Source of the DNA: Prunus persica | Lineage: Eukaryota; Streptophyta; Magnoliopsida; Rosales; Rosaceae | DNA length: 64,000 bases | Assembly: GCF_000346465.2 (NCBI RefSeq) | Contig: NC_034009.1 | Location: forward strand, 11,536,747-11,600,746 | Reading direction: 5' to 3' | In this document: positions 55,713-64,000 of the stretch, piece by piece | How positions within the stretch are numbered: the stretch's first letter is position 1 | How the letters are laid out: the number at the start of each line of letters is the position of its first letter | Notes under the pieces: model-generated | Database searches by the model: none | What the model saw: only the letters and a program-made list of their open reading frames with translations | What the model was told of the DNA's origin: nothing | Position numbers and translations under genes: made by a program

Positions 55713-58360
55713 CTCAACACATCTCCATCCACAAAAATGGTCAACCACTTAGCTTTGTTAGAATCAAATCTTACTTAAAAAGTCTCAACCAAACCAAACT
55801 ATCAAGTGTCAACAAAGTAAGTCCCCCTATCCAACACCTTTTACATGAGGAAAAGTTGGAACCAAAATCTTTCTCTTTAACTTCGACTTGAGACTAATTC
55901 ATTCTTTTGAAAAATATAAAAATAAAAAACGGTAATTTGAAGGGACAAATAAAGGTATTTTGAAAGACTTTATCTATAATCCTCATTTGGTCCCACTAAC
56001 CCACCTTTTAAACTCTATTCCCTTCCCAAAAAGCTCTTTTATGAGTTTTGTTCCCATGATACGACGGACGTATGTAACGCTCCTCCCACAATAACCAGTC
56101 TCATAACGACATGTGCGAGTATATGATTTTAGGGTTTATATTGATAAGATAACTAATGGTAGTCTAAAATGATGTAGATATGAACATAAGCTCTCCCAAT
56201 AACTAATGGCATAATTAGCATATTGGGAATCTTACATTTAGAGCTCGTTCGGAAATATGTGTTTTTCCGAAGTGCTTCTATTAGAAGAAAGGCGACAGAT
56301 TTATTGAAAATCCAAGTGTTTCCCGGATTACTAGATGAGCACACCTACTAGGTGCTTTTCTAGAAAGAGCATTTGTGACCCAGAATCACTTATAAATTTT
56401 TCGACTAAATGATATTATAAATGCTTTTGATTGTCATGAAACACTTTTAGCCATTTCATAAGTACTTTCAAACATAAATTTACACTTTCCGTGCTAATAT
56501 GATACTTGTGTCTAAAATGACATTATTTTGGAGTTTAGCTAGAGTCAAACAATTTAGGTTTGAGTATGAGCTTTTGTTTGATCCATAGGGTTGGAGGTTT
56601 GAAATCTATAGTGGTAAGATAACTAAATAGAAGCTTAAATCTAGCCCAGTATACAAGAACACAAGCAAAGGATACAAAACATGTACATACACTCATTTTA
56701 GAATGCAATATTATATCTCTCCTCCAACCCAAATCAATGAAATCATGTATATGCAACATCTCAAATCCTATATATAATTGGTCCCAGTCATCGGCCTTGT
56801 GCACCCCCCGACAACCACCATGAAAGACCCTACAAAGCTACACATCATCAACCATGTGTCCCAACTCCTTGGCACACTTGGTTGGCTCCCCTACTGCCTA
56901 GGCCCTCCATGTATTTCAATTTCGGGGCATGTTGGCCCCACCAGGCCCTCCATGGTCGCTCCATTTGCAATTGGTGGGACCAAAATGAATCATAGAATGA
57001 AGAAGAGGGCTTGCTCAGCCGCCATGTCATGAGTCTCACACCATGCTTTCACGCGCACAATATATTTTTCCAAACATGTTGTAGAACCAAAGATTTGAGA
57101 TTGTGTGTTATGAAAAAAATTCTGTCACATCGCATCTTATAATATAAGTGGACGATTAATTTATATTTTTAAATATAAATTTTTAAATATATATTAATTA
57201 CATGAGGTGACAGTATATAAATATAAAATAATAATTTCTCGTGTTGTGACAGGTTAGTATTTATATGGGGTGTTTGTTTTTTTCTTTTAGCACTAAGGAG
57301 CATCCGTGAGTGCTACTGTACCATGCGCATAGAATTTGCCTAAATGTATATCATGTATTGTGTGGAGTCCACCACTCTCTCACTTGGAGTGCCATTTGAT
57401 GACATGTTAAATGTTTTTAGTGCACAGCTGAGCAGTACAAGCCAACAAGGATTGGAATTTAGTTTCTGGTTCAGTTTCATCATGATCAAGTTCATGGGTT
57501 TTCACTCTCAAGCTTTTATAAAACTCCTTTTGGTTATGGAGATCAAGTTCATGTACTAAAAAAAAGGACTGAAATGGTGTGGTTTGATTAGTCCTATTCA
57601 TCTTCTTTGACTTCCCTTTTTTTGAAATTTTAAAGTGAGCCTTTACAATTGAATTTTATTTCTACGAAAGATAAGTTCAACATCAATGAATATAGCGTAT
57701 CATATTACTCCAAATTAACGTGTTTGTCTTCTCTTTAGTTAGTGTTCACTAAAATTTGCACAATATTCAAATTCTAAGTGGAGTTGTACTATACTAAAAA
57801 GTGGTGAAAAAAATCTTTTTTTAAAAAGAATAAACGAGAGTTTTTATTGATAAACAAACAAAAGTATAAAGCAAAATGTGATGAATATGAGTAAATATTC
57901 TCCCGTGACTAAATGCAACAACATGTTGAATTGATATGGAGAGAATCTCGCACAATCCAAAATGACTAAAAAATCGCCATATGTGATAATATTGATTTTC
58001 AAAAGGGTTAGAAGTGATTTTAAATTTATGAAAAGTAATCACTAATACAAAGTTACTTCTTTACCTATTAAACTACTGTTAACTTTCAATAATTCACCCA
58101 TTGTGCAAAATTATTAGCTTAAACCAAGTTTGCAAATAACAAGTCAACCACATGTTAGAAGAACCTTGATGATTAGAGCCTCAAAAGGCCAATCAAATTC
58201 TCAAGTGGTGGACATGCCCAACTGTGTTTCTTTTAATATTAGCAAGAGTTTTACTAGTTAACTACATTTAAATCTCTATCTAGCTACCTTAGGCAATTTC
58301 AAGGGTTTATCCTAGGTTTGAGTATCTATACTCATGACCCATAATCAAGGAAGAAGTCAC
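55712..58360. other. Gene-poor DNA, middle part of the 9-kb gap
   Basis: I found no ORF with a recognisable motif and no RNA gene. The sequence around 56240-56480 has the look of a degraded MITE, but I could not pair its ends. Confidence 0.45.
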
Positions 58361-58364
58361 AAAA

Positions 58365-58530
58365 TGAAAAAAAAAAAAAAAAAAAAACCCACTTCTTCTT
58401 TTTTGAGGGGTTTTTTTTTATAAAAATTATTGAATAAAAGTTTGGAAGGGGAGAGAATATGCTATTGGAGTTCGAACATGAGACCATTAGTCTACAAATA
58501 AATACTTTTACCATTGAGCTATGGACCTGT
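58365..58530 (-). mobile_element. tRNA-derived SINE
   Basis: On the minus strand an A box, TAGCTCAATGGTAAAAG (about 58505-58521), is followed by a B box, TGTTCGAACTCC (about 58468-58479), at the spacing of a tRNA promoter. The body then runs into T/A-rich tracts near 58370-58430. The boxes match the pol III consensus well, but no cloverleaf or acceptor stem is present, so it is a SINE and not a tRNA gene. Confidence 0.65.
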
Positions 58531-58924
58531 TGAATTTTTGTGGGGAGTGTTTAATATCATTAAAATTGGATTATACCAATTTTATTAAAACACTTTAATT
58601 AAGAGAAAATTAATTGTGATACATCCTAATCTAGGGGAAGGGTGATGGCTCCCACCAAAGAATGACATGATACATCCTAGTAGGTGCTAAAGATTCTGAA
58701 GCAAACAAGGCATGTTGGGGAGCTTTTAAGTGGCCATAATCTTCCAAGTCACAAACTGCCCCCACATTCTCACAAAAACAAAGCCCTCACCTCACCCAAG
58801 TGACCAAACCAAATTATAACAATAATTTTACTCTTCAACTCCTCCACTCTGCCACACACACCAGAAGACACAGTCTCCAAGTCCTCGAGCCCTGCCAAAC
58901 CGAAATGCAAAATCTATCTCGAAG

Positions 58925-58957
<33 letters not shown>
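58925..58957. repeat. (AG)n microsatellite
   Basis: About 16 AG units run in tandem. A shorter AG run lies at about 59663-59683. Confidence 0.9.
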
Positions 58958-58960
<3 letters not shown>

Positions 58961-60154
58961 TAATCCTCTATACACGCCACATCATTCCACTCGTGCTTTT
59001 TTTTTTGTCCACAAAGCCCTCACATCACAGTTCGAATCTCTCTCAATTGCTCCACGCAAGCATCATTTTGCTGTGCGACTTTGTGACTCGTTTTCTTTCT
59101 CTTGCCTTGCCTCTCTGCTGTCTCATTCGCTTACTTTCCCTACCTAAAGGCCTCAAGTACATAATCCGCAGTAGTGTATTTTTTGTCCATTTTGCACAGT
59201 AGATTCCCAAGTTCTTATCCATTTCGCCAGCTCTTAACACTATTTTGACAGGATACAATTTTGTGTTGAAAAAAAGCCCAGGACTGGTTTGGGGCACCGA
59301 ATATGCGGCGGAAGACCACTTCTTTCAACTCCTCACAGTACATCGATATTGTCTCAATCTACATTAAGTGCGTTTCAGTATACAGTAACTTTTATTGCAT
59401 GAGTCTACTCTTCGCTATCATAGAATAAGAAAAATAGACACATAATTATATACAATAGGATCTATCTAAGATCGCGCAGTCCGGTTCATATTGGACCAAC
59501 TCGTAGTGAGTCAGTGAAATCCAGTTGATTAAATTTTGGCAGTAGTGGACCTGTGAGAGAAGGAGAAGTGGGGAGTTTCAAGAGAGATTCATGTAATTGA
59601 GTGACTCCATTTCCCATGCCTCTTTTTTTGAGTGAAGCCATTGGTAATATGAGTTTCTATCTCAGAGAGAGAGAGAGAGAGAGAGGCAGGCACTTCAGGC
59701 ATGGATATGTAAGCATGGAGGCCATCATGTTCCCTCTGCTCCAAACCCCCTGTCCTCTCCAAAAGTTATAATAATTATTAATAAGTTTTTTTTTAATTTT
59801 TGTTAAGCCAACCTACTTTTACATTTCTGACTCACTCAAACCCTATTTTGGGTTTTTGGATTTCACGAAGACAAATCTAGAAGATGCTTCTATTCTCTCT
59901 CTTTTTTTTTTAATTTCTCTCACTTTTCCAATGAGTGAGAATGAAAAGTGTTATTAGGCTTTTGGCAATGGTGGACCAAAAGATAAAAATGCCGACATCT
60001 TGGAACTCTTAATCCTTTGTTTTAATACATGTTTAAAGCAGTAAACAAGATCCTAATTGGACTGTATCACCTATGATTACCTCTTGCATACTTCGAAAAG
60101 ATATTGTGCTGTGAAGCATCTCATGCCAAACAATTGCTTAATTAATTTTTCTTG

Positions 60155-60290
60155 TTTTTTTTTTTTTTTTGAGATCATTTCATATTAAAAGAGACGATAA
60201 TACACTAACCCAAACCCAGAACTTTTCATGAGAAAATAATTGCTTCAAACCACTCCACTAGTGAGTCATTTGTAATTTTCTTGATATTTG
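60155..60290 (-). mobile_element. Possible degenerate SINE
   Basis: On the minus strand a short body with a TAGTGGAGTGGTTTGAAGCA A-box-like stretch and an AGTTCTGGGTTTG B-box-like stretch runs into a long A tail (T run at 60157-60171 on the plus strand). The boxes are weak, so this is tentative. Confidence 0.35.
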
Positions 60291-60949
60291 TTTGCGTCTA
60301 GTGCTTCATTTCATTAGAGGAAGAAAAAAAGAAAACCAATAGTATTTAAAATTTAAAAAAAAAAAAATTCTTATAAGCTGGTCTGCATGGATTGAAAATA
60401 AGATTAAGAAAAAGGGAATGTAACACATAATGATTATAATGTTGATATGTTATAAGTGGATTGATTATGTGCCTAACGTGACATGAATAATACAATGTAT
60501 ATCAGCAGCAGCAGGATCTCAATCTCAAGTTCTTAACGTTAATAATATATTAATTAATCACAGACAACTTAGGATTCGTACCAATATAATTTGTCAGATC
60601 TTAGACACTCCTGCATGCTAGATTAAAATATTTTATTTTTAAATATTCTACTAATTATAACTTATATTCAGCTGAACTGGCATGCAAAAGTATTAGGTCT
60701 TTTTGAATTGGAATAAGATAAAGAAATTGAAATTGAAATTGAAATCAAAATCAAATTACTTATCATGGCTGAATTGACCCTTCAAAGTTACTGTTAGGTT
60801 TGGGGTAAAACTTGTCTGTAAAAAGTAACAGGTTCTTTGTAATGGGGCCCTTGGCCTATTCAGCCCATTATATCAGTGGGCCCAACACTTGTTGATCACC
60901 CACCACAGAATTCAGCCATGACATGCCACATTCCAACTTGTTGCACATG

Positions 60950-61118
60950 AGTCGTTATATGGTGAGTGTGTCATATATAGACAATAGATGTGGACATTTA
61001 TATTAACTAAATTATTCATTTGAATAGTAACTTTACTTAAGTTTAATGAAATGATCATATCATTAATATGATGATCCGCATAAGGAGTATATATGGCACC
61101 CTCATTATAGAATTTCGT
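60950..61118. mobile_element. MITE copy 2 (GAGGGTGTCATATATGG family)
   Basis: The left end reads GTGAGTGTGTCATATATAGA. The right end, reverse complemented, reads ATAATGAGGGTGCCATATAT. Internal sequence (GATGTGGACATTTATATTA) resembles copy 1 at 49.9 kb. Confidence 0.6.
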
Positions 61119-61828
61119 TGCATTACAAAATCATTCAATTGGTAGAGTGATTCTATAGTGAGGGCCCTAGATGATGTCACATCTCACAACCGTTGGATCA
61201 AACTAACCAAAATAATAATAATAATAAAAAACTTTGCTTTCTCTTCTGTTTTTTGAAACAAAAATTTTATCCGCTTTGACATTACCATTACAAGACAAAT
61301 CAATACTTGGGCCTAAACTGTCTTAAAAGGGGTATTTCCAAAATCTTTTTGGAAATGAAACAAAGAACTATCAAGGAAGTAGAGAGGAATTTATACAAGT
61401 AAATATATATATATAATTTTTATTTTTTTTTTAAACTTTGGTATAGATGCATGGCAAGAACACAGTTAGGAAAAAACTAAAAACAAAATAAAAGGCAACA
61501 AAAAAATATCTGTAAACAAAAAACCTCTGTTTAACTTTTCGGCAACCCAAAATACTCGGAGAAAAAAAGGGCAATAAATCTTTCCCTTGTTCTTAGTCTT
61601 TTTTTGGCTTCACCAAAAACTCTCAAGTCTTCCTTAATCTAAGATTTTCCGACCTTTTTTCTCTTCCTCACAATTTATGCTCTCTCTCTCTCTCTCTCTC
61701 TATACCTACCTAACGTCCCTACCTCTCCCATGCATAACCCGCATTTCTAATGTCAATGGCCTCTCCTGCCTTTGCCCTTATAAGCCTCGAAAGAATCCCA
61801 AAAAATTAATAACAAACGCCGTGACAAG
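61119..61828. other. Promoter side of the GATL gene
   Basis: This is AT-rich, with a (TC)n run at about 61681-61702 that is typical of a plant 5' leader. No other gene is seen. Confidence 0.5.
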
Positions 61829-62881
61829 ATGGCGTCGTGGAGTACTTCAACCCCTCTCCCTATACTCCTCGGCCTCCTGTCCATCCTCCTCCTCCACCCC
61901 CTCACCACCACCTTCGGCATTCGCCTGGGCATCATTCACCGTCGCTCCCCTGACCTTCCCGTTTTCCGTGAAGCCCCCTCCTTTAAAAATGGGGAGCAAT
62001 GTGGCTCCAAGAACGCAGACGGCATCCACGTGGCCATGACCTTGGATGCCAATTACATCCGGGGCACCATGGCTGCTGTCTTCTCCTTGTTGCAACACTC
62101 AACATGCCCTGAAAATCTCTACTTCCACTTTCTCTCAGCGCATATTGCACCAGAGTTCTTTTCAAGTATAAAGTCTACATTCCCTTATTTGAACTTCAAG
62201 ACTTATGCCTTTGATTCAAACCGGGTTCGTGGGAAGATATCAAAGTCTATAAGACAAGCATTGGATCAGCCTATGAATTATGCAAGAATTTATCTAGCTA
62301 ATATCCTTCCACCCGACATGGGACGAGTTATTTACTTGGATTCAGACCTCGTTGTGGTGGACGACATTGCCAAGCTATGGAGTGTGGACATGGAAGACAA
62401 GGTGGTGGCTGCACCAGAATATTGCCAGGCAAATTTCATACAGTATTTCACCAATACGTTTTGGTCTGACCCGGATTTGTCAAAGACGTTTCAGGGAAGA
62501 AACCCATGTTATTTCAACACAGGAGTGATGGTGGTGGATGTGGATAAATGGAGGAAAGGAGGGTACACACAGAAAGTTGAGGAGTGGATGGCATTGCAAA
62601 AGAGAAAGAGGCTATACAATTTGGGGTCTTTGCCGCCATTTTTGCTGGTTTTGGCTGGAAACATCAAGGCTGTGGATCACAGGTGGAACCAACATGGACT
62701 AGGTGGTGACAACTTTGAAGGAAAGTGTAGGAGCCTCCACCCAGGTCCCATTAGTCTTCTGCATTGGAGTGGGAAGGGTAAGCCATGGTTGAGGTTGGAC
62801 TCCAGGAAGCCATGCACCGTCGATCACCTATGGGCACCGTACGATCTCTACCATTCTTCTAGACACTTTCTGGAAGAATAA
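61829..62881 (+). CDS. Galacturonosyltransferase-like protein (GATL3/GATL4-like)
   Basis: An intronless frame of 350 residues starts [15 protein letters not shown]. Residues 11-30 form a hydrophobic signal peptide or anchor, pointing to the secretory pathway and Golgi. The glycosyltransferase family 8 core follows: [17 protein letters not shown], the metal/sugar-nucleotide DxD at 171-173 ([16 protein letters not shown]), [16 protein letters not shown], and the C-terminal [14 protein letters not shown] proteins act in pectin and xylan synthesis. Length and lack of introns fit the family. The neighbourhood with PP2C35-like and SAC3B-like genes favours GATL4 (At3g06260) from memory. Confidence 0.9.
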   Translation: MASWSTSTPLPILLGLLSILLLHPLTTTFGIRLGIIHRRSPDLPVFREAPSFKNGEQCGSKNADGIHVAMTLDANYIRGTMAAVFSLLQHSTCPENLYFHFLSAHIAPEFFSSIKSTFPYLNFKTYAFDSNRVRGKISKSIRQALDQPMNYARIYLANILPPDMGRVIYLDSDLVVVDDIAKLWSVDMEDKVVAAPEYCQANFIQYFTNTFWSDPDLSKTFQGRNPCYFNTGVMVVDVDKWRKGGYTQKVEEWMALQKRKRLYNLGSLPPFLLVLAGNIKAVDHRWNQHGLGGDNFEGKCRSLHPGPISLLHWSGKGKPWLRLDSRKPCTVDHLWAPYDLYHSSRHFLEE

Positions 62882-63557
62882 AAGAGGAGAGTGAACTGTG
62901 AAGAGAGAACATGCAAGTCAGGAGATAAAATGCAGATTCAACTATGCACATAACACATGCCTTGGTTGACATGTGCTCCGAGGAGGCAGAATCAGATCGG
63001 ATCTTGGGTTCTTTGCGCCTTCAGCGTCACTATCGTCGGCTGGCTCCGGTAGTGAAGCTGGGGACCTGGATGGTAGAATTTTTTTGACTACTCTCTGTTA
63101 GAATGTTGTTGCCAAGAGTAGACCATCCAATTTGTAAATGTTAATTAAAAGTCTTCTTTTATTGGTTAGGAACCTGTAAATTGTAGTGGTTCGGGGACCA
63201 AATTTAAAGGACTGACAACAGAAACAAGAAAACTATATGAGTTACATGAATGATCTCTTCAGAAACTTCAATGTCTGAAAGCCGTTCCATACGAATCACA
63301 CCATAAACTTGAACTTCCATCTTTCAAACACCAACCCTATCTACGAACGAAGTGTCGGTCCCACTACACTCGGACTTGGAATACTGCTGAAACAGGACGA
63401 CCCAAAGTTGAAAAAAATTGTCCCACCATATGCATTGGACTTTAAAACACAAAGAACAGGTTTAGTCAAGATCAGGGTGCAGTCGATTAGACAAAGAACG
63501 CGTCGTTGACCCTGAATTTACATTTTAAATTCTTGAGTTGCCATCAATATCAATCCC
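62882..63557. other. 3' flanks of GATL and of the edge gene
   Basis: No gene is seen. The two genes converge here. Confidence 0.5.
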
Positions 63558-64000
63558 CTATACTTTCGTTGCAGCAGCAGATGGGCACCTACCCAATGTA
63601 TTCCACAAAATATAATCCCCAGAAGTAACCTGTTTACCAAGTGAAAGACCGACAAGTACATACTCAAATCTCACATTTAAATAATTAATAGTATCAGAAG
63701 AAAAGAGGAACCGAGAAGAATTTCTCTTATACCCTTTGGAAATAACTCTGGTCGAACTAATTAATGAAGATTTGAAAATTATTTGTAGCACTGCCATGAT
63801 GATATTTATGCAAGTTTATACATGATACCCAAAAGTCATGAAAGAAAGACGCAAAATTAACTGCAACTACAGCATTCATGTCAGTGCCTCTACCATGCCA
63901 ACATTTTTTGCAACATAGAAAGTAGAGCTTGAAAATAGAGAAGTCTGAAGAAAAACGTACCTGAGTTGAGAACTCCACTGGTGCTTTGACAGCTGGATAA
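63558..64000 (-). CDS. Partial gene at the right edge, last two exons, unidentified
   Basis: The minus strand shows exon sequence 64000-63961 (PAVKAPVEFSTQ in frame), a CAG/GTACGT donor, an intron, then an AAACAG acceptor and a final exon 63629-63558 in phase 0 (VTSGDYILWNTLGRCPSAAA, then TKV and stop). The joined tail is plausible protein, but I cannot name the family. The upstream part lies outside the window. Confidence 0.45.

Noticed and set aside
58465..58525. A tRNA gene on the minus strand
   Set aside because: A and B boxes are present, but no acceptor stem or cloverleaf can be formed, and an A/T-rich tail follows, so it is a SINE.
58800..59147. A 115-codon ORF in the 9-kb gap
   Set aside because: It spans an AG microsatellite, has no family motif and biased low-complexity composition.
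52341..61828. A conserved microRNA precursor in the gene-poor gap
   Set aside because: I looked for common plant miRNA cores (156, 164, 166, 171, 172, 319, 390, 396, 398, 399) and saw none. A proper search could still find others.

Overview
This window looks like nuclear DNA of a dicot plant. It has AT-rich intergenic DNA, genes split by GT-AG introns, many small transposon remnants and AG/TC microsatellites. The families are all plant ones: a MIP1/RF298-type RING ligase, SAC3B, a PP2C-35-like phosphatase, AdoMetDC and GATL. A woody rosid, perhaps Rosaceae/Prunus, is my impression only. The order SAC3B - PP2C - GATL, with F-box genes beside it, resembles what I remember of Arabidopsis At3g06260-At3g06290.

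Layout. Position 1-243 is the edge of an unidentified minus-strand gene with a spliced leader. At 2.3-6.3 kb is a RING E3 ligase (minus). At 8.2-8.7 kb is a small twin-Cx9C protein gene (plus). From 8.9 to 28.9 kb lies a tandem array of five FBA-type F-box units (minus), each followed downstream by exons derived from methionine sulfoxide reductase B (MsrB). An intact MsrB gene (29.8-31.0 kb, minus) heads the array. A 343-bp divergent promoter separates it from the 16-exon SAC3B-like gene (31.3-42.7 kb, plus). SAC3B converges on a PP2C gene (44.2-47.2 kb, minus). An intronless AdoMetDC gene (51.0-52.1 kb, minus) follows. After about 9 kb of gene-poor, repeat-bearing DNA comes an intronless GATL glycosyltransferase (61.8-62.9 kb, plus). 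The last exons of an unidentified minus-strand gene run off the right edge.

The most notable signal is the F-box/MsrB array. All five F-box reading frames end at the same splice-donor-like site (AG, then GTAYYRAAA) in phase 2. Downstream of each is an MsrB exon-2-like block whose acceptor is also phase 2, the phase of the intact MsrB intron 1. Joining them keeps the frame open in four of five units for 24 to 53 MsrB-derived codons; the fifth reads 12 codons. Two units (9.5 and 26.7 kb) stay open through a further MsrB exon-3-like block. The annotated F-box stop codons would then lie inside an intron. This suggests an F-box-MsrB chimeric gene family made by exon capture and tandem duplication, in which the zinc-site part of MsrB is partly kept and the catalytic cysteine is lost.

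Transposon traces include a foldback element near 21.5 kb, a hAT-like element with an 8-bp target duplication at 20.0-20.6 kb, a Harbinger-like element at 12.8-13.6 kb sitting on a duplication breakpoint, tRNA-derived SINEs, several MITEs and a LINE 3' end. All coordinates were worked out by eye; splice sites were checked by reading phase, but single-base errors are possible.
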